DNA of 64,000 nucleotides, taken from assembly GCA_003991915.1 (NCBI GenBank), contig RQTK01000333.1, positions 249,072 through 313,071 of the forward strand, written 5' to 3'. Within the stretch, counting starts at the first letter, position 1. The number at the start of each line of letters is the position of its first letter. Positions 1 through 11,432 of this stretch are shown piece after piece. The notes beneath the pieces were generated by a model. The model was not told the DNA's origin. It ran no database searches and saw only the letters and a program-made list of their open reading frames with translations. The translations under genes and the position numbers were made by a program. This stretch comes from Elysia chlorotica (lineage: Eukaryota > Mollusca > Gastropoda > Plakobranchidae).

Positions 1-66
<66 letters not shown>
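1..66. repeat. (GATA)n microsatellite
   Basis: An uninterrupted AGAT tetranucleotide run opens the window and probably continues beyond its left edge. It decays into degenerate GATA units to about position 87. Confidence 0.98.
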
Positions 67-87
67 GTAATAGATAGATAGATTGAT

Positions 88-786
88 ATAGGGTTAAACA
101 TATAAAATTGATCGACCGAGAAAAGGGAAGATAAATCGGGAGAGAAATAGCAAGTGATAGACAGAATGGAGAAGGAAGATACAGATACAACAAGGTTTGG
201 GTGGAAATGGACAACAGTTCTTAGAGGGGTTAACGTTCCCTAAGTTTCCTGGTGAAACATTTCCAAACACAGTGGAAGGAAGGAGAATTGGTAGGCAGTG
301 GCGAGGAAGGGGTAGGGGAGGGGGGGGGGCGAGGGGTTAAAAAGCAATTACATCCACGATAGCCAGGCATCACAGGGAGGTTGATGACCAGCGTTCCGCC
401 TGACTGATCACACAGGGGGCAGGTGGTGCTTTACTGGCTGTCTGACACCCTGTGCTCCTCTAGACCAGGCGGGTAGGCTGCTACAGGACTGTGGGGCAAA
501 GTGGGCGATCCGCGAATACTGACAAGTGTGTGCGTGTGTATGGACCAGAGTAAGTATGTTTCAGAGAAAATATGGTATAATATGGAAACACTTTTTCAAA
601 GTTAACACTCCAAACTGTTTTTGATTGAGAGAACGGCTAATGCTAAAGAAAAAAGTAATTAACAACCCTTGGTTTGGTACAAAAATGTCCTGAACAGCAG
701 GTAAGAAAAGTGTGAGTGTGCGTGTTTTGTATTGTGGGGAGGGGGAAAAAATAAAAAGACAAGAGAAAAACCTGAGATGGGGTCCA
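88..786. other. Non-coding stretch with a G-rich tract
   Basis: No gene is recognisable. Positions 309-336 hold four G tracts (4, 4, 10 and 4 G) separated by loops of one to three bases, which fits a G-quadruplex. Positions 360-520 are richer in GC than the flanks but show no credible reading frame. Confidence 0.5.
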
Positions 787-1129
787 CTATTGCTGTGAGT
801 CTGGGAGGACACCAAGCCTGGGGGTGAGAAAAGACTTAATGGTTCGTGTCACACGATGATCCCTACAAGGTCGCGCGTGCCCGTCGTGTGCTGGCGTGAC
901 GGTCGCAGGTCGTCGGTCGCCGGTCGCTGGTCGACTAACTGGCCTGGAGGTCGCTGTTTGTCTATTACTGTGAGTCTGGGAGGACAGCCAGCCTGGGGGT
1001 GAGAAAAGACTTAATGGTTCGTGTCACACGATGATCCCTACAAGGTCGCGCGTGCCCGTCGTGTGCTGGCGTGACGGTCGCAGGTCGTCGGTCGCTGGTC
1101 GACTAACTGGCCTGGAGGTCGCTGTTTGT
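787..1129. repeat. Two-copy tandem duplication (175 bp and 168 bp)
   Basis: Copy 1 is 787-961 and copy 2 is 962-1129, directly abutting and almost identical. Apart from a few substitutions near the start, the length difference is exactly one 7-bp unit of an internal heptamer array. Copy 1 has five heptamers (901-935: GGTCGCA, GGTCGTC, GGTCGCC, GGTCGCT, GGTCGAC). Copy 2 has four (1076-1103), lacking GGTCGCC. The high similarity implies a recent duplication. The open frames through it are short and I see no gene in it. Confidence 0.95.
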
Positions 1130-1925
1130 TTCGGTCCGAGATCGCTCCCTTTTCACTCACCGTTAAGTTATTTTATTTGGAACTCGGACGTTTTTTTTTT
1201 TTTTTTATTTTTTTTTTTTTTATTATTACAAGTATTCTTAGCATAACTCTTAATCCTAGAACTCCCTCGGCACTCGTTCTAACTCTACATACATTCATGT
1301 GTTATTTAAAGAATTAATTTTATTTAACCGTTGTCTGACCCTCTCTGGGGTTTGCCTCCTTTCTTTCACTGTACATCTTTTTTACTGGATACCGCTGTCT
1401 CACTCCCACCCCCACCTTTTTTTTCCATTGACTATACAACATGCAAGAAAAGGTTACCTTGACATGGTACCTTTGACTTTAAGGGATGGGCCAGAGACAT
1501 TCCTTGGTGGCACGAAAATTATAGGCATTATTGCAACGTTGTTTTTTTCTTGTTGTTATTTTCTTTTTGGTTAGCTAAACAGAAACTGAATCTAGTAAAC
1601 TTGTGATATGCAGCACCACGAACAGACTTAAAATATAACTCTTTTACATTGCCTATAAAAAGTAATATGTATAGATGTGATATAAATAGAAAAAGGGTAT
1701 CTTTTCAGACCAAGAAATTAATGTTGCAGCTGTTGTGTTCTACGAAAAAGGACGCTTACCCCTGACACCTTTTTTATCACTTGATGTTAGAGACAGGCCT
1801 ATTGTTATATTAATTGAATTTCCGAAAGGTATCATATTTGTTAATAATCTTTCAAGTTCATATGCTGCCTCTTTCCTTTCCGCATATCCTCCCTTTTTCT
1901 CTGCCTCTCTATAAATTGAGCCTTA
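1130..1925. other. Non-coding AT-rich stretch
   Basis: Contains a T-rich tract (about 1191-1222) and pyrimidine-rich DNA at 1330-1440. The open frames are short and look like chance. No mobile element was recognised. Confidence 0.5.
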
Positions 1926-1939
1926 CTCTCTCTCTCTCT

Positions 1940-1992
<53 letters not shown>

Positions 1993-2115
1993 ACCCTTGC
2001 TTTTTTCATCATTTTCCTTGCTCTGTTTCAAAACTACCCGTCTCTTATTCGCTTTTTGTCTATCTTCCTCTTTCATTGCATTTATATACCCTTACTTTCG
2101 TTTATTTCTCTCTTT

Positions 2116-2158
<43 letters not shown>

Positions 2159-2166
2159 CTCTCCAC
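1926..2166. repeat. (CT)n microsatellites in pyrimidine-rich DNA
   Basis: Two CT arrays, about 1926-1991 and 2122-2153, sit within a pyrimidine-rich segment. Both are slightly interrupted by CTTT units. Confidence 0.95.
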
Positions 2167-2368
2167 TTCTCTCTAGCTTCTGTTTATCACCTACCGCATA
2201 CTTCAAAGAGGACCATTAGAGAGATTAGTACACGTATGGCATAGGTAAAAAAAAAGAACTGTATGTGACCTCCAGAGTGGACTGTCACAGTTGACCAGGA
2301 GGTACCAGTGCCTGGGGTTAGTGTTCTGTAATTGCTGGCAGCAGCTGGCACCCGTCAACCGGGGAGAC

Positions 2369-2537
2369 AAGAGGCTTGCGCTAACATGGCCCATAGCGAA
2401 AACGAAGGCGATTGGTAAGGGAAACTACACAAGAGTCTAATCATTGCTCTATCCTAGACTTACGGAGCCAATAGGTGACATCATGTCTAAGGGGCGTGAT
2501 GGTGTCATTCACGATCGTCAATGGATCGCAAACCCTG
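2369..2537 (+). mobile_element. MITE-1 copy 1 (non-autonomous DNA transposon)
   Basis: About 169 bp. The left end reads AGAGGCTTGCGCTAAC and the right end GGATCGCAAACCCT, which are imperfect inverted repeats of each other. The interior shows the shared family landmarks in order: a GCGAAAACGAAGGCGAT block, a GGTAAGGGAA block, a TCTATCCTAGACTTACG block, GAGCCAATAG and GGGGCGTGATG. It has no coding capacity. Classification as a Tc1/mariner-type MITE is inferred from the TA-bordered termini of sister copies in this window. Confidence 0.8.
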
Positions 2538-2797
2538 CACAGGGTAGTACGTAGAGCTTTGATATAAGCCAAGTCTAGACCCCTGACTAAGAGGAGTTTT
2601 TGCTGTGAAAACCAATCCTTAGTCTAGGGTATAAACCAATGGCCCTGTTGTACATGTGCAGTTCACATAGGCTCTAGCTTGTCACCCACGCGCAAAGTTC
2701 CGGGCGAATGGAACAGGCCTGGTATCCGGTTACTCACCCGGAAATGAGCGGTCTTTGATCTTACACAGGAGTTACATGTAACAGCCGAAACATAAAG
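2538..2797. promoter_or_regulatory. Candidate regulatory island
   Basis: A non-repetitive stretch richer in GC than its flanks. It carries a TCF/LEF-like CTTTGATC (2753-2760) and a perfect 12-bp palindrome GTTACATGTAAC (2771-2782), just before a GA array. Function is inference from composition and motif content; such motifs also occur by chance. Confidence 0.2.
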
Positions 2798-2837
<40 letters not shown>

Positions 2838-3000
2838 AGAAAGAGATAGAGAGAGAGGGTGGAGAGAGAAAGTGAGAGAGAGAAACTCAGAGAAAAAGTG
2901 ACAGAAAGGAGAAAGATATAAGGATTGAGAGATAGAAAGAAGAGGAAAAAAGATAAAGATAAAGAGAAACGCAGAAAAACACAGAGATGCAGAGGAAAGA
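2798..3000. repeat. (GA)n microsatellite with degenerate purine tail
   Basis: A nearly pure GA array spans about 2798-2834. It is followed by purine-rich DNA with decayed GA and AAAG units to about 3000. Confidence 0.95.
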
Positions 3001-4041
3001 TAATTGGATACAGTATGATACAGTAAATTTCAAATTGTACTAAAAAGTTGGGTTTAAAAACATTTTTTAAAGAAAAGAAAGCTTAAACTAATCGAACTGG
3101 TTGGATAGTTTGAATCTTAATGGAAACTTATAAACAACGTTTTCTCTATTTTTGTTTGCTTGTTTAAAAAAGACAAGTATCAGAAATAATTCAATTCCTT
3201 TTCAACGGCCATACTAAAAATATTTACTGATTATCATTTCTCGGTACTGTAGCGCTTGTTGATGTTGACCTTTTTTTAAAAAAATTTTTAGACTTTTGGT
3301 TAGAAAATATAAATATTACTTTCATTTATGACGTCTTTATAGCCTATAGTTAACCCTATAAAGTCTAATAGATTTTAATGGAAATTTATGTTGGTAAAAT
3401 CTAATCACAAACTTCTAATAACTTATAGTTTTGGTTGTCCCTGAATATCAAAATGTGTTTATATTGTATGAAATAAATCTATATAATTATTAGAATATGC
3501 TTGACACTGCTGTTGAAATGGGATTAGAAAATCAAAAATAAAACTCACAATTATTGACAAAGTTTTTCGAAACAAAATAAAAACAATTTTATTTGTTTTT
3601 TGAAAATAACAAATGTTGCATCCTTTCGATTTCTATACAATGTGGTTTTATAAAACAAAAAGCGCGACCATTCGTTCAATTCAGTATCACACTGAAACAG
3701 CAGATTCATATTGAATTCAGCAAACCTTGAAAATAGAATGCATGGTCCTCTTTCGGTGGGTGTTAAGCTCACATAGTGATGATACAAGACCTTTGTATTG
3801 CACAGCCATCTATGAAGTTTGTAGCTTTGTTGCCTCCATCTCAATCAATCTCACACGGGTCTTGTGCAAGTTCGTTTTCTCACCGAATCGAAAGAAGACC
3901 TGTAAAAGGTAGTTTGTCTTTCTTACACAAACAGTCCATCAATATAGTTAATGGGTACATAAAAAGAAATATAATTTTAGTCAGTTGAAACCGGGGAAAT
4001 AATGTGTTTTGAATAAGAATGCTGAAGCAATGAAAGGGAGG
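3001..4041. other. Non-coding AT-rich stretch
   Basis: Unique-looking AT-rich DNA. No coding region, RNA gene or repeat could be supported. Confidence 0.5.

Positions 4042-4074
<33 letters not shown>
4042..4074. repeat. (GATA)n microsatellite
   Basis: Eight consecutive GATA units. Confidence 0.97.
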
Positions 4075-4075
<1 letters not shown>

Positions 4076-4772
4076 CCTAGGTGATTGTTATTCCAAGTGA
4101 AGTCAAAACAAAAACAATGTAGTAATTATCGTCGGTAGCCTGTAAGTATCAGCCAAACGTGCCCCATAAAAGTATTTAATTACCCTGCATGAAGTATTGT
4201 CTTCCTCGAATGGTTGATTACAAAACATTAAAGTCGCTCTAGTTCACACGGCTGAGATGCGTTGTAGCATGATCTCCCACCATCTGTTGTGCTTGTAGCA
4301 GTAACCAAAGACAGACAGAAAGCTGATCCTTTCCTAAAGCTTTATGGCTTCTCAAAGTATCGCATTTCAAAGAGGAATTTTCATCAGTTACTATAAATAA
4401 TATATTAATAAAAAAAAATTCTCGTGGAGCAGAGGTGTAGTATTTAGAGAAACAATTAAATTTTATGTTTGAAAATTAATATTTGAGTTCACACCTACAA
4501 CCTTAGAGCACTTACACTAAAATGATATCGTTATTTGGAGGTTTTGACACTTAAAACAAAATTGAAAATATTCGACACCTCCCCCCCTTCCACGCACACA
4601 CACAAGAAAAAGCATTTAAAATTTTGAAAGTGAAAAAGATTATTCTATAAAAATTATAGCGTTTGTTAAATTAATATTAAATAACAATGTGAATCTTTTT
4701 TTCATAAAGGGGAGTTGCCGAGGTTTTTTTTCAAAATGCGCAGTATGTGACACGCTTTTGTTTCTCAATTTT
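4075..4772. other. Non-coding stretch
   Basis: AT-rich DNA with a short C-run and CA-rich patch near 4575-4605. Nothing else was recognised. Confidence 0.5.
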
Positions 4773-4937
<165 letters not shown>

Positions 4938-5232
4938 GTGTTCAAAGACAGAAGAGTTACAGAGAATTAATTACATAACTTGACAATCAAACACATGTAC
5001 TGTGTAACATTCATGAATGGCGAAATTAGAGAAATGGCTATAATACATATATAGTAACAGTAACTGCGAAATAGAAAAAAAAAGAGAAAAAAGTCATGAA
5101 GCACGAACCTTTTATCACCTGTTATGTCATTTCTCTCCTGATCCCGCACTCTAGTGTGGCACCACCTGCGGCCGGTCGCGTGGCCAACTCTGCGACAGAA
5201 TGGCGACACGGAAGGAACTGTGTGAGAGAGAA

Positions 5233-5282
5233 GGGGTTGGGTTGGTTTAACGTCCAACAGCAGCACTATATAGGCTATATTG
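5233..5282 (-). mobile_element. SINE tail-only insertion (type A tail)
   Basis: Read on the minus strand, it carries CCTATATAGTGCTGCTG, then GGACGTTAAACC and a CAACCC-type end. This is the same tail seen at 24434-24599 and 35495-35537. Only the last 50 bp or so of the element is present. GAGAGAGAA flanks it on both sides (5224-5232 and 5283-5291), a plausible 9-bp target duplication, though that sequence is simple and could match by chance. Confidence 0.75.
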
Positions 5283-5510
5283 GAGAGAGAAAGTAAGGGA
5301 AGAGATTTGGGAAGGGAGGAAGGAGGCGAGTATGTGGAAAGGTAAGCTTTAGCACTAGCAGTTACTGCAGCAGTTCACGGTGACATCACTTTGAAGTGAA
5401 GACGCAGGTGCATAGAAGTTATAACACTCAACAGGGAGTTTTCTTATTTACACCTGAGGCTGAGGTTGTGAATTAAATTATTATTCAAAATAGAGATTAA
5501 AGGAGGGAAG

Positions 5511-5556
5511 GACGGTGACAGAAAGACAGAGTGACAAAAAGAGAAGCAGAGACAGA

Positions 5557-5626
<70 letters not shown>

Positions 5627-5760
5627 AGAGAGAGCTTGAGGGAGACAGAGTTAGAGAATCAGAGAGGAAGCAAAGAGAGAGAAAGAGAGAGTGAGAGGTA
5701 CAGAAAGAACAAGAGAGAAGGAGAGAAGCAAAATAGGACGGGTAGAAATGGAAAGTAAAA
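5511..5760. repeat. (GA)n and (GACA)n purine-rich tract
   Basis: A GA array (about 5558-5592) is followed by seven GACA units (about 5597-5625), then degenerate AGAG-rich DNA to about 5760. The 75-codon open frame here is low-complexity. Confidence 0.93.
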
Positions 5761-6146
5761 AAAAAATGGTTTTGCTAATTCCGATATTATTTAGAGTTGA
5801 ATGATATAAAAATCAAAACAGCACGGAAATGAATGGTTCTTGTGGTTGGGAAATAAACAAAAACACTTCAATTTCGCAACTCCTATGTTGTTGTGTATTC
5901 ATTACAAGGTTAGTTCGACAAACGTACATGATTGTATTACTTCTGCCCTATACGTAGATTTTGTTTCCTTCCTACGCACCCACATTAATACTCACTAAGA
6001 GTCGAAAAATAAAACTCGGCTCATCCAGGTTCGATACAACAAAAGCTATGACTCCAAGAGATGGCATGAAAATTCACTTTCACCAGTTTAGCTAGTGACA
6101 AGTTCCTTGCTGGAACTCATTTACTCCACATATCTTTTAGAAATTC
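5761..6146. other. Non-coding stretch
   Basis: AT-rich DNA between a purine tract and a MITE. No feature recognised. Confidence 0.5.
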
Positions 6147-6349
6147 GAGGCTTTGCGATTCACACAATGATAACGGATTCCATATTCACACTCCTTAGAC
6201 ATGGGTTTTTCCCGAGGATACCAGATAACTCGGTTTTTTCTTATCGCCACTTGGCTCTGTAAGTGTAGGATACAGCTTTGATTGGACGCTGTTGTAGATT
6301 CCCCTACGTATCTTCTTTTCGCTATTGACCTCACATGGCAAGGCCCTTA
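6147..6349 (-). mobile_element. MITE-1 copy 2 (most complete)
   Basis: About 203 bp, minus orientation. The left end on the plus strand is GAGGCTTTGCGATTC and the right end is CATGGCAAGGCCCTTA, so the termini are inverted repeats of about 13 bp. All family blocks are present on the minus strand: GCGAAAAGAAG, GTAGGGGAATCTACAAC, GCGTCCAATCAAAGCT, ATCCTACACTTACAGAGCC, CCCATGTCTAAGG and ATCGCAAAGCCTC. It encodes no protein. A SINE tail insertion lies only 44 bp to its right. Confidence 0.88.
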
Positions 6350-6393
6350 GTACCTAGCTTTAGCAGTGGAGTGTATGTAGAAAACCCATAGAT

Positions 6394-6479
6394 ATTCTCT
6401 ATAGAGGGAGGGAGAGAATTCTCTCCCTCTATCCGGGTTTAACGTCTCCTAGGTTCCCCTGGGGGATCCTATACGGCGA
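6394..6479 (-). mobile_element. SINE tail-only insertion, type B with 3' hairpin
   Basis: An 86-bp insertion flanked by a perfect 13-bp direct repeat, AAAACCCATAGAT (6381-6393 and 6480-6492). On the minus strand it starts at TCGCCGTATAGGATCC, continues through GAGACGTTAAACCCGG and ends in a GA/CT inverted repeat. A perfect 22-bp palindrome centred on GAATTC occupies 6408-6429. The tRNA-like head and body are missing. The target duplication shows integration as an already truncated copy, as expected for LINE-driven target-primed reverse transcription. Confidence 0.88.
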
Positions 6480-6665
6480 AAAACCCATAGATTTATAAAT
6501 AGCTATATTTATATATCTATGAGAAAACCAAGACCTTACCATATATTTCTCCGTGGATTCCATTGAGTCACTCGTCTCGTCGCTGTGAAGGAGGACAAGA
6601 ACGTGGATCAGTGTACTTCATCAAGTCAACAAGTCGCAGGTTAAGAACACAATATGGTCACCACT

Positions 6666-6752
6666 TTACACCACAGAGTACATCAGTGCCCACGCCTTCT
6701 GGGCATCCTTGGAGTTCTTGATGTTGGCTCCATTAGTGTGAACAGACCAGGC
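6666..6752 (-). other. Possible terminal exon fragment, product unknown
   Basis: On the minus strand, directly after CATTAG, 28 codons stay open before a TAA: AWSVHTNGANIKNSKDAQKA, then WALMYSVV. Composition and codon choice (many C- or G-ending codons) look more coding-like than the AT-rich surroundings. A pyrimidine-rich stretch precedes the AG. However, the other frames of this segment are also open, an earlier AG (CTATACAG) would be preferred as acceptor, no upstream exon was found and I do not recognise the peptide. It could equally be non-coding. Confidence 0.2.
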
Positions 6753-8362
6753 CTAATGGCTGTATAGAAATAACAAGATCATAAAGATAAATTATTGATT
6801 ACGTTTGAAATGTACCAGCAATAAGCCAGGAACTCTAAATCTGGCGTCGGAGAAATAGAATATCAATTTTATCGATCTTAACATCCCCTGTGTCTCAAAA
6901 AAGAGCGTATCCGGCTATGCCAGAGAGGTTGGAATCGTCCCACCTTTTATCTAAAATTCTATAGTCTGCTAAGAAAAGTTGATAGATTTTTATGAGCTTT
7001 GATATACATTGTACTAAAGAGGACCCACGCTCAACCGCGATTTTTAGATACACACTGTAGTGGTATTATTTTCTCGGCTTCGTATTTTTCAATATTTTTT
7101 AGGTAAAAAATTATCAAGTAAATCTCTAATCTAAGTATATCCGCAAATAAAATATATGTCGAAAATAGGTTGGAATTGCTTTATATAAGCATACTAAACC
7201 TGCTCATATAGTTAGCAGAGTTTTAGGGTTGGTTTTAGGGTTGATGTACTTCCACCGAAATTGAGCTTTTGGTTATTTATCAAGTTTGGCAGTTTGTTAG
7301 CGCAGTGTATGAGGAAGTCCATGAAGATGGGAACTGTGAACAGCTGCTGAATGCGTTAGCGATGGGAACATGTTAAGCCCGAGTGCACAACCCAATTAAT
7401 TATAGAGGTATAAACACCCCGATAAAAGTTTTCGCGATGGCGCTAATGGTGTCTTTTACCCTACGTTCGTCAGATGATAGAGACTATAACTATGATAATT
7501 CTGGGAACAGTAGACTCTGTACTTTCCCTATCTATTTAGAGATTCCTCTAAGTGCTAATTAAACTGCTCCAAATTAGTATTTATGGCATGTGCCTTGAAA
7601 ATAACGAACACCATCAGAGACACAGCTCTGTCGATTTCCGATCCACGTATAGTCTATATCTAACTGAGGAGAGGTACATGCTCTATAAAAGCAAACTTCC
7701 AGTGGATTCAGCGCCTTGAAGCGTTAAAGCTGCTATAGAAGAGAAACCACTCATGTGTATATCAAACCTTTTCATGTTAATATCCACCCTCCCAGCACGC
7801 GACGCAGCAGCTGGGGCCCCTTCTTCCTCCTCGCCCTTTATTCACTTTCTCCTCTCTACAGAACCAGTTTGAAAACTATTTCAATTTTCGTATGTCCTGT
7901 CATTCTCTTGAGAGGGGCATTCGTGTGGGTTATTTATCGCAAAAATTACATTATATATCCACGTACGCACACGACCGCCCGCATGGTAAAGCATAACAAA
8001 CTGGAATTATTCATAATCTCTAAGTTTGCCGCTCAGCGCGAGCCAGACTAGCTAAACAAAATTAATGGGGAATAGAGGTGGAGAAAAAAGATGGGTGGGG
8101 TAGGGCCAAACGAGTGCCAAAGAGTAGTTAAAAAGAGGTAAGGGAAAAAGTATAAAAAGAACGGTGCTTTTCTTCAGTTATATTGAATACATTAAACCTT
8201 ATGGGGTCTCTTGTGTGTTGATCCCAGTGGAAGTCTCGATGGAACATCTGCCTCTGTTGATCTAAACCGGAGTCCACGGTGGCGATGGGCGAGCGTAAGG
8301 AAAGGGGGGAGGAGGGGTGGTTTACCAGTTTGAGTTTACCTCAGGGCGAGACGTGCCTGCAG
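6753..8362. other. Non-coding stretch
   Basis: Mostly unique AT-rich DNA. A small duplicated unit containing TTTTAGGGTTGG (7221-7243) resembles telomeric sequence but is far too short to be one. No gene or RNA was recognised. Confidence 0.5.
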
Positions 8363-8550
8363 GGTAGAGGAGGTCTTGCGCACTCCACGACGTTAACTGA
8401 TGACACGATCACGACCCTTGGACATGGCAGTTTCTGATCGCTCTCTGGCTCCATATGTTTGGGGTAGACTTATGGTTGTACGGCGGTGTGGATTCCCTTG
8501 CCCAGCGTCTTTGTTTTTTGGCATGGGTTTCTTTATCTCAAGGCATCTGG
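8363..8550 (-). mobile_element. MITE-1 copy 3
   Basis: About 188 bp, minus orientation. The left end is TAGAGGAGGTCTTGCGC and the right end ATCTCAAGGCATCTGG, inverted versions of the family terminus. Family blocks are recognisable in reverse complement: GTGTCATC and GGTCGTGATC near the left, AACCATAAGTCTACCC in the middle, and GGGAATCC followed by AAAACAAAGACGCT on the right. It is more diverged than copy 2. Confidence 0.75.
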
Positions 8551-8769
8551 TTCCTGGCTAGGGGCTGCTATCCAACTCGTGCCGCTTATGGTAAGGATTA
8601 TAGGCTGGCTCTCCCAGGCTCTTCGTCTCACACTGGTTTCCTGCCTGCGAAGGATTATAGGAAGTTTGATTATGATGTGTGGCCGGAGATGGAGGATATC
8701 AAGTTGCGAAAATTAGATAAAATTACAATTAAACTGGAGCTAATTGGTGCGAGGAAAGAAGGAATGATG

Positions 8770-8980
8770 CATTTTGGAGAGGGAGAAAGAGAGAGAGAGA
8801 GAGAGGAAGAAAGAGAGAGATAGGTGATTAGAAAGAGAGAGAAAGCGGAAAGCGAGTATTTAGGAAGTGTGAGAGAGACAGAGTGAGGTTAGAGGAGGGA
8901 TAAAAAGAGAGAGAGAGCGAAAAGAGAGGATCTAGGAAGAGAAAGAGAGAGATAGAGAGATAGAAAGAGAGAAAGAATAC

Positions 8981-9016
<36 letters not shown>

Positions 9017-9030
9017 GAAAGAGAGAGAAA
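8770..9030. repeat. Imperfect (GA)n tracts
   Basis: Several short GA arrays lie within purine-rich DNA, the purest at about 8983-9012. Predicted proteins here are Glu-Arg or Leu-Ser repeats. Confidence 0.93.
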
Positions 9031-10540
9031 TCCATTGATCAGTCATAATAGAAAATATTTTTTATTCCCAATTGCATGTCATTTACAAGATTATTACAGA
9101 AAAAAATAATTAAAGAGAAATAAATAATCGAATCTGCTTGTTTGAAAATCCTTTGAAAAAAAAATTAAAAAAAAACAACAAAAAAAAACAACAACCAACA
9201 AACAATTACAGTACCGAAAAAACACCCGTCAAGGCTTGAATACGTCTGTTTGCAAAGAGAGAAAGATATTACGAAAGAGCAGCTGTGATAATTTATAGTC
9301 ATTAAAAACTAGCTGCTTTAAAAATGAATCTTTATCTGCAAATAAAAAAGATAATGGCGATGATGACGATCGCGTATTGCCAGAGTTATAAATAAACTCA
9401 TCTTTTAGCTTCTAAACTGTTCAAAGTATTCACAAGTGTAAATGATATAAGATAAAAACAACATGATTAACTCGTCGTTAAGGAAAAAAAAGAGCGGTCT
9501 ACATGAGCCTGAACAGATGTCCGTATTACAACTTTCAATGATAGAATTATTTGTATTGGATTGAGGAGCCAGCGCATTCTGTTTTAATAATTAAAATTAA
9601 TACTAAACGCACATTTTAGACATATGCAATTATTTCTATTGGAGATCCTTGGCCTTTTAAAGTAGCATTTGATTATTGAAATACATCGATTGATAAGGTC
9701 AATTGAGTGCATGTGCATCTACTGCTTCTGTGACATTTAAATCAAACACATAGACCCTCGAATCTTGCATGATTTTCACTGAATCTTCCTATGTTCTTAT
9801 TTGTTTAGTGAGTTTGCAGAGTTATGACTTAATGTGGTAACCACGTCAGAAAAAGTTTTAAAACGCAAATTCTTTAAATAAAAAAGAGGCTGCGGAGACT
9901 GGTACGAAGAGTTTTCCTTATTGAATTAAGAGGGGTGAGAATTTTTTTTTTCGAAAAGGGGGAGGGAGGGTAAATATTGTTGCGCATGTCCCCACATAAC
10001 CGTGCATGTAAAGGTCTCGGAGACCCAGTAAGGTGACGGCTGTGCATCGCCCGTTTCTCAGCTGCCGCAGCAGTTAGTGACCTTAACACTGCACATTCAA
10101 ACATTCAAACTGAGCAGGTCATTCATCAATAGGACTGTAGATTACAACAAAAAATTAACAGCGCCCTAATCCCAGCACAGATTTGCATACAGGCACAATC
10201 GATCCCATTGTATTTAGCGCGCGTACTGTTAAAGTGCAGTGCAGTGAGTACGTGCATACACTTTACAGCTCACCCGGTCGCGCTATTATCAATATGCACT
10301 CACTAACACCGTTTTAATCCCATGTTATACCAGGGTTTTTACATGAAAAAATACGATTGTGTGTGTCTGTGTGTTTGTGTCTTCCCCACCCCACCCCTCC
10401 CCGCCCAAAAGCAGCAAATACATTGCATTAAAAGTACAATACCAATAACAGCTAGAAAATTAATTTGTGGTGTCACCTTTTGGATCGATAAACTATCACG
10501 CTTTACCTTTTTTTAAACAAAAGAAATATTGGATGTGTAT
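9031..10540. other. Non-coding AT-rich stretch
   Basis: Includes an A-rich tract with AAC units (9160-9200), a GC-richer patch at 9960-10090 and a short GT-rich patch near 10357-10380. No coding region or known repeat could be supported. Confidence 0.5.
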
Positions 10541-11113
10541 GAATTAATCTAAAAAGTATGTTAGAAAATCACTAAAACGTAAAATTCATGTTTAATGTGT
10601 GTGTGTGTGTGTGTGTGTGTAGTATATATACAAGTGGAGATCCCAATCTTTGAACGGAAATGTCATTTGATAAAATATAGGTAAATGAGCATGATCACAT
10701 TACATTCTCCTGGCAGTAAACCTGGATCGGGCACCACATAACCATAATATTATTCGAAAAAAATTATCAGGAGAAAAACAGTTGTAACGCAACAAGTTTA
10801 AAGGCTTTTTAAAATGTGTATAGATTTTTTTTTTCAGGAATAGACAAAATTCCTTTATATAATATATGAATTGGACATGACAACAAACATACAGTCTACT
10901 CATAGTAAATCCTGGATTGCAAACAAAATGAGTAAACAGACATGAGTGTCTATACGCACTTTAATTTATGTAGAGATTAATATTGCTATCCACAAGTTTT
11001 GCTACACACACTATGACAGTGTTTTTGTGGAAAAAATGGATCTAGATCTACGTGGGCACAAATAGTAAAAAAAGGATTAAGCAAAACTAGATCTAGACAT
11101 ACATCTTAAGCCT
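10541..11113 (+). repeat. 570-bp interspersed repeat, copy A
   Basis: Pairs with 11433-12013. The left 240 bp resembles copy B only moderately and contains a private (GT)n array (about 10595-10620). The right part, 10779-11106, is identical over 328 bp to 11675-12002. The unit includes AACGCAACAAGTTTAAAGGC and a CTAGATCTAC/CTAGATCTAGAC motif pair near its right end. It has no open frame of note and its class is unknown. Confidence 0.93.
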
Positions 11114-11432
11114 AGATTTACCCAGACTACATACATGTAATTCCATGTTAAGGGACGGCTGCTTCCCTAATCTGAAAAATTGTAATTACAAGTCTCCTAT
11201 TTTTATTCCTAAGTCCTATGCAGGGTAAGAACTTTCCACCCAAGCCTATTTCTTGTAGTAAAAGCATGTCTTGGGCAGCAAGCATTGAATGCTGCTCGAC
11301 AGAGAGTGAGACTTTGAATTATGATTCTAACAGAGCCATAAAGTAAAAAATAACCTATCATTTTACAAAATTTGGATAATGAGAAATTTGAATTACGTGA
11401 TACCATATATTACACTTTGATTTTAAGGTTTC
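11114..11432. other. Spacer between the two 570-bp repeat copies
   Basis: 319 bp of sequence not shared with either repeat copy. No gene or element was recognised. Confidence 0.6.

Noticed and set aside
7221-7243. Internal telomeric repeat
   Set aside because: Only two imperfect TTAGGG-containing units; too short to support.
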